A stretch of 64,000 bases of DNA, taken from the NCBI GenBank assembly GCA_951213105.1, contig OX578140.1:121324485-121388484 (forward strand), given 5' to 3'. Made by a program: the position numbers and the translations under genes. Below are positions 11,355 to 22,399 of this stretch, piece after piece; the stretch's first letter is position 1, and each line of letters begins with the position of its first letter. The stretch is from Amaurobius ferox (taxonomy: Eukaryota; Arthropoda; Arachnida; Araneae; Amaurobiidae). The notes beneath the pieces were generated by a model. It ran no database searches and was not told the DNA's origin. It saw only the letters and a list, made by a program, of their open reading frames with translations.

Positions 11355-11856
11355 TATTTTAGGCGCGCTGCCCATCGAAATATCCGATTTGCTGAATAAA
11401 TAAGGGACGCTTTTTAAATGAGATAGAGAGTTCATCCTATGATAACGGTATCGATTGTTTTAAAATATAAATTTTAGTTTAAATATATATTCCTTCATAA
11501 CAAAATAATTTGTAAATATTCGAAAAAATAAATTGAGTCATTTGACTGCCAACTTTTTATTTACTGTATATCCGTATCATAAGAGTCAAATGAATATGCT
11601 TGATTTTGAATAAAAAATGTACTTTATTTTATAATATAGTTATATAGATAAAGCATTGTTTTCCCGAAAATTTTCGAATTCGGGATTTATGGAAAAAGGA
11701 CGCCTTGTGAACTTGCGAACTCATTTGAACACTACCTGAAATATGTTTGTGTGCGTATGTGTGTATGTCAGCTAGAGATAGGCTGGCATACACATATACT
11801 AATTACAAGTTTCGGTATAAAATTTTAAGCGCAAATACGTATATAAACACTTGGCG
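11355..11856 (+). repeat. older repeat family A, copy 2, right part
   Basis: Continues copy 2. The T4 run at 11627-11630 is the uninterrupted equivalent of the site where copy 1 carries the TT-element starting at 8511. Confidence 0.7.
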
Positions 11857-12236
11857 ATACATTTGCTGAACTGGCCGAATAATCTAACATCGCCAATATG
11901 GCGATATTTAGCTTCAGATTGATGAAAATATCGTTCAAATTGCAAAAATGATGCCAAGTTAATGACGCCTAATAGGTGAATTTTTTATTTAAATATTTTA
12001 ATATGTGGACTCTATTGCTTATTGAGGATGCTAATATTGTTAATTTAGAGTTGCGTGAAATATAAGTTAATTGGGTACGAAAATGTTTTTCATGTTGGCA
12101 TCCAGAAAAGCGCCTCATACACAGTTCAACGTAAAAACACTATAACGTGGATGTTATACATCATTTTTTCACTGTGAAAGAAGTAAATTCATCGCATTAT
12201 GTATGGAAAGTCATGTGTTGCCCATATTAGATTTTT
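11857..12236 (+). mobile_element. TT-element 3-prime fragment
   Basis: Begins within the GGCGA motif block (ACTTGGCGATACATTTGC) and ends GGAAAGTCATGTGTTGCCC, ATATTAGATTTTT. The interior matches 15370-15739 (GTTAATTGGGTACG, CATGTTGGCATCCAGAAAAG). The 5-prime hairpin is missing. Confidence 0.65.
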
Positions 12237-12871
12237 AAAATTTAGGGTTGATTTAATTTCGTCGTCTTGTACTAAAATCTAAACATCATCAAGATTGCAC
12301 AAGGCTCTCTAATCTCAGTAAATTCAGAAAGATAGTTTTTGAGTTAGCGTAGTTACACAAAAAACTGCACACAGATAGACATACAGATGATTATGCGCAA
12401 GCTAACACAGGTACCATTAGTTGAATCCTGTTTTAGTACATCTAAAATGTGAAAAAACATCGAACCAATTTATGACCCTAGCACAAGACTTGCCTTATAC
12501 ATGTACTATGTAGTGTAAGTAAAGTATATTTCGCGTTAAGACAGGCGCAGACAAAAGACTTTTAAAAATTTCTAAAGAGCATCTTTAAGACATATTGATT
12601 TTCAATGCATCTAAAATTGTTTTAGGTACGAAAACAACGATTTCCTTTTGAGAGGAATATATGATTATTTTCAGGTTCATACAAGATAAGTTTAACGGCG
12701 AATATGTTTTTGAAGATTGCCCGAATCTTAGAAATTCAGCTCGTATCGGCATATTGATACCAAAGTTCCTACCCTTAAATTTAATCCAATAATCATCTCC
12801 ATGGTAAAAAATACAGTTGAAAATTTAGTTAAATATTTAGCAAAATTTGAATTAACCTTTTGCTTACGGGT
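12237..12871. other. no recognised feature
   Basis: AT-rich. No coding, RNA or transposon signal was recognised. Confidence 0.4.
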
Positions 12872-12999
12872 GGCGTCAATCCCAGCAAAAAACTTCAGCG
12901 TCAATCCCAAACGAAACGTCAATCCCAAACGAAAAACAGCGTCAATCCCAAACGAAACACAGCGTCAATCAGCGTCAATCCCAAACGAAAAACTTCACA
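12872..12999 (+). repeat. short tandem repeat, GCGTCAATCCCAAACGAAA-like unit
   Basis: About six imperfect copies of a 15-23-base unit built on GCGTCAATCCCAAACGAAA. It ends just before a Tc1 relic. Open frames across it (12801-13016 and 12860-13069) arise from the repeat and are not genes. Confidence 0.8.
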
Positions 13000-13079
13000 A
13001 AAAGACAGGCATTTGACATATCCTATCCCAAACACTTCCATTCTTCTTTGCAGACATTGGCGTCCATAGTCCTGTCTTT

Positions 13080-13410
13080 ATGGCGTCCATATGTACCTGT
13101 CTTTTTGAGAGGTTCTTTTTGCAGGGGTCTCTTTTGGGAGGCTCGTATTGTCGGCCAGCATTTAAGATTGGGAAAACTGCTTTGCATGGAATGGCCATAC
13201 TTGACTTGAACCCCATCGAGAATGTATGGGACATGCTTGGGAGACGTTTTTCTCTCTGTGACACTCCCGGAACCTTTACGAGCCAAGGACATGCCTGCTC
13301 CGTGAATGGGCAAAGATACTCCTAAACTACCATAGATGATCTTTTTCTCGGCATGAATCGACTTTATCGGGCATGTGTTTCCAACAGAGGTCATAACACT
13401 CCGTATTAAT
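13080..13410 (+). pseudogene. Tc1/mariner transposase C-terminal relic
   Basis: The frame at 13187-13240 encodes I-L-D-L-N-P-I-E-N-V-W-D-M-L-G-R-R, the well-known segment around the third catalytic acidic residue of Tc1-type transposases (usually S-P-D-L-N-P-I-E-x-x-W). The end, N-R-G-H-N-T-P-Y and a TAA (13383-13409), matches the usual C-terminus of these proteins but lies in another frame, so at least one frameshift separates the two. The S-P before D-L-N-P is replaced by I-L. Upstream catalytic residues are not found and no terminal inverted repeats were recognised, so this is a dead fragment. Confidence 0.7.
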
Positions 13411-13524
13411 AAGCCTCCACTAATGAATTGTTTTGGCCGCCCAAAACTTCTATGTTTTTATTTATTTCTATTATTGTTTATCTCAAAAATTGTTTATAAT
13501 TGTTTATATGTGTTTCTCTATGTT

Positions 13525-14301
13525 TATCTCAAAAATTGTTGAAACTCATATATTGTACTTTGTAAGAGTAATCTTCTACAAATGCACGGGTATATCTTCT
13601 AATCTACGAGAATATAAATAGTACAGGTGTAATGGGATATATTTTGACATATATTGGCATATATTGGAGTCAAGTACGGCCTTCTGGTATGAAGACAACG
13701 GGAATTATTGATATTTTCAATTTATTACGTCATCTGTTTTATTTTGGCAATGATTTTTGAGGCTCATATTGTAATACTGGTAATGTTCTACTAACACTCG
13801 GACATATCTTCTAATCTATGACATTATAAGTAGTGCGGGTAAATCTTCCCATATAATTTTAGCACTTTCATTTTGGCATATATTGGAATCAATTATTGCC
13901 TTCAGGTTTAAAGATTAGGGGTTTATTGATATTTTCAATTTATACATGCAATCTACTAATACATGTTATATCTTTTAATATTCGCATATATAAGTAGTAC
14001 GGGTCCCATTCAATTTTAACGCTTTTATTTTGCATATATTGATTCAATTCCATATTTTTTTGTAAAATTGCTTACAAAAGGAGACTAGATGTTTTATTTT
14101 TCAGATCTGCTCGTGAGGATAATTTTTTATAGTGAGAACAGAGATTCTTAAACTTCTTTTTAGAAGCATTAAATTAAATATTTTAACAGAATAATTTGAT
14201 TAAAAATGTCATTTAGTATACTATAGGAGTTTGCACATGATTGTGAATTTTAAGTTTCTTTATATTATATACTCCGTACGAAGAACGATTTATGCTACTA
14301 G
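13525..14301 (+). mobile_element. Helitron relic, 5-prime truncated
   Basis: Homologous, in inverted orientation, to the 3-prime part of the Helitrons at 19954 and 22400. The 3-prime end carries the hairpin region CTCCGTACGAAGAACG, then TTATGCTACTAG followed by a target T at 14302, as expected for CTRR/T. The interior contains about three diverged units built on TCTTCTAATCTACGA, AATATATGCC-like and CAATTTAT. The 5-prime TC end is absent. No Rep/helicase frame. Confidence 0.7.
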
Positions 14302-15052
14302 TAATAAATAAGAACGTTTAAAAGAATTTGTAAAAGAAAGTTGTTGAAACGATAATTACTGCTTATTCTGATATCCATTGTGATACAAATAGAACTAAAA
14401 ATATGGTAATATAAAGTGAGTGGCGTAAAATAAATACGAATATTTTCTTTTTCATTATTTACCTTCAGACGTTAAGAAGCAGAAAAAAAATTGAGCAGTA
14501 TAATTAATCATTCCTGGCAGATATTTACTAACGAGAAATAAATATCGAATTTCGCTTTCAATAACATAATAGGAAAATACCATCTTAATTGATTTAAAGG
14601 CATTTTTTTAGCGCAAAATTAATTCATTTCTCTTGTTATGTGTGTTATTGAAAATTTGTTGCAGAAGTCAATCTAATGACTAATGCAAAATGAACAATTA
14701 TAATAATTATTAATAATTTAAACATTTGCATAATTGCAGTAAGATTGCTATAATTATACTTTTCCTATAGTTTTTATGATCTGTAAAAAATTACACCAGT
14801 TTACTTAATTGCATGGAAGTTTCTTGTTGATATAAATAATTTGTTAGTATATGTTAATTTTGGGAAAATAGAGCACAGTAATTACGAATTTTTAAGATAA
14901 ATGTGTTTTTTGTCTCAAGATGATTACTTGTTTTTATACTTAATTCTACGAAATATTTTGCTGAGATAAGTATTTGGATAATTTTATATAATTTAGGAAA
15001 TAATTTTCTATAATTTAGGAAATAAATCGTATTCTGCAGTTAGTCTAATTTA
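14302..15052. other. no recognised feature
   Basis: Very AT-rich. A short duplication TAATTTTCTATAATTTAGGAAATAA-like (about 18 bases repeated) lies at 14984-15025. No gene signal. Confidence 0.4.
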
Positions 15053-15739
15053 ACTTTCCCTTCAATACATACCAATGTATATTTCCAAGCATAGGATTCG
15101 TGTCAATAATCTGAACCCGATTTTTGACGGATCTGCACATTTCGAACACGCTAAAACAACAATCCATCATTTTTTAAAGTGACGTTTATGTGTCTGTCTA
15201 TCTGTGTAACATATTTATCCACTATAGCTCAAAACCGAATCAACAAACTTTTACAAAATTTGGTAGATAAATCACTCGTTTCTTACTCTGATGCTGTTTA
15301 GATTTTGGTACGATGTGGTGCGATATGTGATACGATTTTTTCCTTTTTTAGTGAAATGGTTCTTACAACATCTTGGCGATATTTTGCTCGACATTGGCGA
15401 AAATATCGTTAAAATCACATTGCGAAAATGACGATGATTTAACGAAAATGATGCCATATTGACGAAATAATTGTTAAAACATTTTTATATACGGACTATA
15501 TTGTTTATTGCGGATGCTATCTTTATCGATAATTGCCAATTTAGAGTTGTGTGAAGTATAAGTTAATTGGGTACGTGTTGTGAAATAGTTTTACATGTTG
15601 CCATCCGGAAAAGCGGCAAATGTACAATTGAACAATAAAAATAGTGTGCCGTAGATTTTATATATCATTTTTTCACTGTGAGAGAACAAATTAATTGCAT
15701 TATATAGGGAAAGTCATATGCTACCCACATCAGATTTTT
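15053..15739 (+). mobile_element. TT-element type 2, diverged
   Basis: Starts ACTTTCCCTTCAATACAT (the hairpin is degraded because the second arm reads ATGTATATTTCC), has a TCTGTCTATCTGTG run at 15193-15207 and the GGCGA motif block at 15370-15470, and ends GGAAAGTCATATGCTACCC, ACATCAGATTTTT. The 3-prime hairpin is weakened by substitutions. Confidence 0.7.
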
Positions 15740-15813
15740 TAATATGAAAACGAAAAGTAAATCAAATCATTTATAAAGCGCTGACATACACTATTCTTCA
15801 AAATATTGCTTTT

Positions 15814-16454
15814 ACTTTCGCTGCAATGCATGGTAATGTAGAGGGAAAGTATTGGAATCATGCAGAAAATCGCACCTCGAGTTTTCGGCGGATCTACACG
15901 TTTTGAGACCTCTAAAATACGAAATAACTATTTTTAGCGTGACGCCTTTGTGTGTGTCTGTCTGTCTGTGTATCTGTCTGTCTGTCTGTGTATCTGTCTT
16001 TCTGTCTGTGCAGTTCTTGTATCCACTCTAACTCAAAAACTAACGGACGGAATTTCATAAAATTTGGTACATAAGTCACTTGTAGGCGAATCTGGTGCTG
16101 ATTAGTTTGGAGTACGATTCGGGATAAAAAAAACCCGCCTTTTTTGGCAAAATGTCCCTCAAAATTTGTCAAAATCTAAAATAAGAAACTACGTATGCTC
16201 AAATATAAACATTAAATGCTTGCTTTATACGTAATGTTTAACGAAGAAAAGATTAAGACCAACCCCATCGCACTAGGACTAGCCGTTTTCGAGATATTTT
16301 AGTTTATCGTATTTTCTCTACGCCACCTTTGAAGTCCAATTACCAGATAAGAATGAAAATTGAATTAAAAAAAGAGAATTGAATTTAATTAAAATAAAAA
16401 GAACGCAGATATAAGTCTGCAGCGAAAGTCATGTACTACCCACAGCAGATTTTT
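15814..16454 (+). mobile_element. TT-element type 2
   Basis: Starts ACTTTCGCTGCAATGCATGG and folds with the GGGAAAGT arm. A TCTG-rich microsatellite is at 15950-16010, followed by one TGTATCCACTCTAAC block. It ends AGTCATGTACTACCC, ACAGCAGATTTTT. The flank before it (15765-15813) is similar to 16488-16540, so the region also holds a duplicated flank. Confidence 0.7.
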
Positions 16455-16601
16455 TGGAAATGCAGACAGGCCTTTAACTTTCCGAATCATTTAAAAAGCG
16501 CTCACATGCCCCATTCTTTAAAATATCGCTTTTTAAAACTAAACCTACGACTATTAATTTACTGATGACATTAAAAGAAATATTAAAAGCATTCGTTTTT
16601 T

Positions 16602-17378
16602 ACTTTCCCTGCAATACATGGTAATGTATAGGGAAAGTATTGGAATCATGTCGAAAATCGCAACTCGAGTTTTCGACGGATCTGCACGTTTCGAGACCTC
16701 TAGAATACGAAAAAACTATTTTTAGCGTGACGTCTGTGTGTGTGTGTCTGTGTGTCTGTGTGTCTGTCTGTCTGTCTGTGCAGATTTTGTATCCACTCTA
16801 ACTAAAAAACTAATTGACCGAATCTCATAAAATTTGGTAGGTAACCCACTTGTGCACGAATCTGGTGCTGATTAGTTTTGGGTACTACTCGGGTTAAAAG
16901 AACTCGCATTTTTTTGCGAAATGGCCCGCAAAAGCTTGTATCCACTCTAACTGAAAAACAAATGGACCGAATTTCACAAAATTTGGTAGATAAGTCGCTT
17001 GTAGGCCACCCTGGTGCTGATTAGATTTTGGTATAATTCGAAAAAATATAACCTGCCTTTTTTTGCAAAATGGCCCGCAAAAATCATCAAAATCTAAACT
17101 TATGAACTACGTATGCTCAAATATAGCCATTAAATGCTTGTTTAATACGTAATATTTAGCGAAGAAAAGAGTAAGACCAACCCCATTACACTAGGACTAG
17201 CTGTTCTCGAGATATTTTAGTTTTTCGTATTTTCCTACACCATTTTTGAAAATAAGTCCAGTTTTCAAATGAGAACGAAAATTGAATTAAAAGTGAATTA
17301 AATGTAATTTAAATAAATAGAACGTGAATAAATAGAACGTCTGCAGAGAAAGTCATGTGCTGCCCACGTCAGATTTTT
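16602..17378 (+). mobile_element. TT-element type 2
   Basis: Starts ACTTTCCCTGCAATACATGG, with a hairpin to ATGTATAGGGAAAGT. Contains a TGTG/TCTG microsatellite (16735-16780) and two internal TGTATCCACT blocks as in the copy at 10583. Ends GTGCTGCCCACGTCAGATTTTT. No frame encoding a transposase. Confidence 0.75.
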
Positions 17379-17399
17379 ATTTCGATATTCAATTGATTA

Positions 17400-18961
17400 T
17401 ATTTAATTTATTTGATACTGAAAAAAAAAAATTGAAAATTTCACCGGTTGCAGTAAATTTGCTGAACCCGCTAATTTACAAAAGAATATGTAAAAAAGTA
17501 AAATGCTTTTTATTGAGAACTCAAGATATAGAGCTGCGTTTTAAATTGCTTTGTTTGTCTTTTCCTTATTTTGAAAACACGAATTTCAATTAAAGCAAAT
17601 TTATTTCATTCTTTCTGTGAGTATGTTGGGGTCAAGTGTTGCAATTATTGAGGTAATTTTTTTAAGAAAAGGCAAGTCTTTATGAAGGAGAAAAAATAGC
17701 TTAAATTACATTTTATGAGTCATTTAATGTGTATAAAAGATTTACGTGAAGCATTTGTTGCAATTGTTGATAGGTAAGTTTGGAACTTTTAAGAGTAAAG
17801 GTTTATTAACAGCTTATATGGGGGTTGTTTAAATTTATGAGGCAGAGTAATTGCTCAAATACGTAAGCATGCAGTTTTCAGCTTTCCAATTGCATGTGTT
17901 ATTGTTTACTTTGGCTGGAAAAATTTCTACTTTACTCTTTATGGATGTGTTGATACGTTAGAGACGGTAAGTAATAATAACAATAATAATTAAGTAGTAA
18001 TAAATAGGTAATAATAATTAAGTAATAATAAATAGGTAATAATAATTAAGTAATAATATATCCCATACAATATATCTATAAGAAGAATATCCCATAAGAA
18101 TACTGAGGTTAGGTGCGGCAGTAATTGCTGGCAATAATAAATAAGCCTTTAAGGGGGGAGCAGGAATAACTGAAACAACATTTTATTAGTCATTAAATAT
18201 AATATATTACGACAGTGGAGTAAATCATTTATTGCAATTGCGGCTGGGAGCGCTTTTGAGAAGTAGTTGGATATTAACAGTTCATTAAAATGTTATGTGA
18301 GTTTATAGGAAAGGGTAATTACACAAATGAATAAGCATTAAGCAGACAGCCCTTTAGCTTTCTAATTGCATGTTTTATTCTGAACGGAATTCTTCTACCT
18401 TTTTCTTTGGATGTGTTTATATGTTAAAAACATTTTGCCGGTGGTGGATCTCTTGAAGAACAATTTTGAGACTACTGCCCCCCTTCTACATCATCCAGAT
18501 AGAGGTAAAAGAACAACTAATCAAAGTTTGATCAGCCAGATGATTTACAGCATGCATTTAAAACTACTTGTATTTCTTTTTCTAATTTCAAAACACGAAT
18601 TTCAGTTTATTAAAGATATTTAGTTTTATCTTTCTCATGACAATACTGAGGTTACGTGTTGGAGTTATTAAGAGATTCAATAAATAAGCCTTTATGGAGG
18701 AGTAACTAAAATCACATTTAAGGAGCTATAATATGTATTATGACAGTGAAGTAAATCATTTGTTGTATTTGCGACTGGGTGCTGCTTTAAGAAGTTGTGT
18801 GATATTAACAGTTCATTAAAATTTTATTTTAATTTATAGGACAGTTATTACTCTAATTTATATTCAGCCAGTCCTTTAACTTTCCAATTACATGAGTTAT
18901 TATTTACTTTGGCACGAAGAATTTCTATCTTTCTTTCTATAAATGTATTGATATTTTAGAG
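17400..18961. repeat. diverged direct repeats of about 0.5-0.6 kb
   Basis: Three copies of a unit with landmarks TTGCAGTAAATTTG-like, a phrase around AAAACACGAATTTCA, GAGGTTACGTGTT, CAATAAATAAGCC, TTTATGGAGGAG and ATATTAACAGTTCATTAAAAT. They lie near 17440-17850, 18090-18330 and 18440-18850. A fourth copy lies at 25020-25430. Open frames inside (17357-17593, 18411-18623) overlap these repeats and are not supported as genes. A TAATAATTAAG-type short repeat is at 17969-18055. Confidence 0.65.
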
Positions 18962-19020
18962 CAGTGTTTCTCAAACTGGGGTACATGTACCTCTGGGGTG
19001 ACATGAAAAAATCAAGGGAT
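18962..19020 (+). mobile_element. hAT-like terminal inverted repeat, one end
   Basis: CAGTGTTTCTCAAACTGGGG at 18962-18981 matches the general form of hAT (Charlie/Ac group) termini. The matching second end was not found downstream, so only an end fragment is called. Confidence 0.5.
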
Positions 19021-19902
19021 ATTCGTCACTTGAAAAATGAATTTATTAGATTACTAAAACAAATATATTTATAATCACATAAATGCAATAATGCTTCTCT
19101 AATTAAATAAATATAAGTCAACTAGCATGAATATCTGCGATGCCCTGAATTTAAGATGAGAACCGCCAAATAAGAAACAACTACTTAAATAATAATTGTA
19201 CCATTACGCAATTAAATTAAAAAAAATCATGTATTTGCAACCATTTCAACCATATTTTACCCGCATCTACAACCACGTTTTGTCCATCTTTAAAAATCTG
19301 CAAAAACAGTCTACTGATTGGTTTTCTTTTCTTAATTTTCGACAGGTAAGATTTTGGTTTAAAAATTCACACAGGAAACGGTTCCGAGAATGTGCAGGTT
19401 TTGTTGATTTGGAGCCCCTTTTTTTAAGGATTTCTTAATTTCTTTTTATAAATATTTTAAATTCCATCTAAGTTTTGATTTTTCTAAAATTCTATGCAAT
19501 ATTTGAAATCATTAGTAAAAAAAAACTCGTGAGGTTCTAGGCCAAATATTAGCTTTGGGATAAGCGGGATATACATACATAGTCACAAAAAATATGGTTG
19601 GACAGAAATTAATATATAAAATAAATAAAATTATGTATAACATAGAAGTCGCGACCATTGCAGATATCAGCATCCATTGACCGGTTTTCTCTTATTATGC
19701 GAGCGTCAGCATGAAATAGCCGATATCTGCAATGACATCAAGAAACTTTCTGTAGAAACCGCAACTTCTGCGAACTTCAAATGGGAACTGACATTTTCCA
19801 TCTTTCTACATGGCTGGCATAAAATTACGATTTAGCTCAGGCAAGCTGCAAAGATAAAGCTGCAAAGCCAAAGAAAAGACAAAAGAAGCTGCAAAGACAA
19901 AG
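19021..19902. other. no recognised gene
   Basis: AT-rich. The plus open frame at 19196-19438 has no domain. An AAAGCTGCAAAGACAAAG-like short repeat is at 19842-19902. Confidence 0.4.
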
Positions 19903-19942
19903 TTCATAAAACACAAAATCTGCGTCTTTTGTGTTTTATGAA
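19903..19942. repeat. perfect 16-bp inverted repeat
   Basis: TTCATAAAACACAAAA at 19903-19918, loop TCTGCGTC, and TTTTGTGTTTTATGAA at 19927-19942. It lies 11 bases before the CTAG end of the Helitron at 19954. It could be the end of another element into which the Helitron inserted. Confidence 0.8.
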
Positions 19943-19953
19943 TTTATAATATA

Positions 19954-22395
19954 CTAGCAGCATACCCGTTCTTCGTACGGAGTATATAATATAAAAAAAC
20001 TTAAAATTCACAATCATGTGCAAATTCCTATAGTATACTAAATGACATTTTTAATCAAAACATTCTGCTAAAATATTTAACATAATACTCCTAAAATAAA
20101 GTTAAGAATGTCTGTTCTCGCTATTCAAAATTATCTTCACGGGCAGATCTGAAGAATAAAACATCCTGGCCTCTTTTGTAAGCAAATTTACAAAAAATAT
20201 GGAATTGAATCAATATATGCAAAATAAGAGGGTTAAAATTGTATGGGACCCGTACTACTTATATATGCGAATATTAGAAGATAGAACCTGTATTAGTAGA
20301 TTACATAAATTGAAAATATCAATAAATCCGTAATCTTTAAACCAGAAGGCAGTAATTGATTCAAATAAGCGCCGAAATGAAAGTGTTAAAATTATATGGG
20401 AAGATATACCCGTACTACTTATAATGTCGTAGATTAGAAGATATGTCCTAGTGTTAGTAAAAGATTACCCGTATTATAATATGAGTCTTAAAAATATTTG
20501 CCAAAATAAAACAGATTAATTAATAAATTAAAAATATCAATAATCCCCGTAATCTTCATACCAGAAGGCCGTACTTGATTCCAATATATGCCAAAATATA
20601 TGCCAATATACCTGTACTATTTACATTCTCATACATTAGAAGATATAGCCGTGCATTTGTAGAAGATTACTCGTACAACGTGCAATATATGAGTTTCGAC
20701 AATTTTTGTCGCAAAAAAACAATGGCATAAGAAATTGAAAATATCAATAATCTCTGAATCAATAATCCCCAAAAACATCAATAATAATAATGTTTAAATC
20801 TGAAGATCGTAATCGATATTATCCAGTCAAAAATACGATGGCAATGGAATTTATTTTATATACATATCGTCATTATTAAAATCGGAAAATATTTAATAAA
20901 AATCTTTTTCCTCATAAACACACTGGATTTAAATCCGTTGCTAAGTGACATGTTATGATTTGCTTCAAATAAATTGGTGGTCAAAATATCGTCTGAATAA
21001 TGCAATCTCTAATGAAGGTTTGGTGGCATTTAAAAAAATCGCCTAATTTATCGCCAAGTGGGACAGTCCCACTTGGCGATAAATTGACGAACCATCATCA
21101 AAATATTATCCCACCTAAAAAAACACAATTTCATTTATTTAGCTCAATTTTATCAATTTCAAGATATTTTTAGGGATTTACAAACATTTTTATCAATTTG
21201 GTGATATTTTAAAATTTGCTAAATGTGTTACTAAGTAAGACGGTTGGACTGACAGACAAATGCTAACGAAACACCAGTTCTGTACTTTCTTCTAGCAAAA
21301 CAAAATAAATTTCATTGATTTACATCGTTTTTATCAATTTGGAGACATTTCAATCAATTTGGCAACGTTTAAGAAATTTGCCAAGTTAACGATATCCAGC
21401 CAAATTCGCAGTTCTAAATTTGCAGATCCATATAAAATATCGTGATCCAGTTTGTATATACTAAATGAAAACACTAAAATATTATTAGAAGATTACTACT
21501 CCTCATTCTACTCTTTTTCTGTTTCAACAATCGGATAAATGAATTTATTGGGTAGACAGAATATATGAGTTTATTAGCTAAACACAATATAAGCTTGAAA
21601 CCTCTTTGCCAAAATAAATGAAAGTGATGTACGCAGTTCGCAATTAATATAATTAAAAGAAAAATCAAACCGTTTTTTTCTAAAATATATTTTTATATCC
21701 ATTTATTTATTATTCAAATCGAAAAAATAGTAATAATCATTAACAAACATATTTAATTTTATTGCGTTGCCGAGCAACATGATATAAAATAGAATCTTCC
21801 TCATAAAATGCGAAATTAAATAACCATTTTGATTTCTTTATACTTTTCATCGTTGAGTAAAAGCTTGTGAAAAATATAAGCCATGGAGGTAGATTTTCCC
21901 ATTTAAATTAATTCTTTCAGATAGTGACTAATTAGCGTAAAAAATCTCCACCAAACTCAGAAATAAAGTTTTATTTCTCTTTGACGTTTTAAACAACCGA
22001 TTTTCTTCCTTTCCATTTGGATAAACCACGGAGTCAGAGGGTAGAACTCCTAGGAAAATGTTCCGTTTTTCATTAATATCTCGACAACCCCTGGTCTTAG
22101 AAACCCGAAACTGGGACAAAATTTATGGGGGGCTATATCAAGGCTACCTACAAAATTTCATTAAATTCGGTTCAACCGGTCTCTCGTGATGATGAGACAA
22201 ACGAAAGTTTCGTTTTTTACTAATATCTCAAGAACCACTGGTCGTAGAAACTCCAAAAATAGACTAAATTTTAAGTGGGACTATTTCCAGGCTACCCACA
22301 AAATTTCATCAAATTCGGTTCAGCCGTTCTTTCGTGATGATGGGACAAACAGACAGACAGACAGACAGACAGATTTTCAATTTCATATATATAGA
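19954..22395 (-). mobile_element. Helitron 1, non-autonomous
   Basis: Read on the minus strand it starts TCTATATATATGAAATTG after a target A (22396) and ends CGGGTATGCTGCTAG before a target T (19953). These are the canonical TC start, CTRR end and A/T insertion of Helitrons. A 5-bp hairpin (TCCGT / ACGGG) sits 11 bases before the 3-prime end. The 5-prime part has a TCTG run and a direct duplication of about 160 bp (22040-22200 and 22201-22360). The centre has GGCGA-type motifs and a 41-base palindrome (21045-21085). The 3-prime part has about three internal repeats of about 200 bp. No Rep/helicase coding, so it would depend on another element in trans. Confidence 0.85.
21045..21085. repeat. 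perfect palindrome, 20-bp arms
   Basis: AATTTATCGCCAAGTGGGAC, one spacer base, then its exact reverse complement. Lies in the GGCGA motif block of Helitron 1. The Helitron at 57076 has a related palindrome, and Helitron 2 lacks it. Confidence 0.9.
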
Positions 22396-22399
22396 TTAA

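Noticed and set aside
21474..21668. Short frames inside Helitrons (also 21928-22119, 22680-22937 and 23714-23929)
   Set aside because: No Rep or helicase motifs. The frames are broken between otherwise similar copies.
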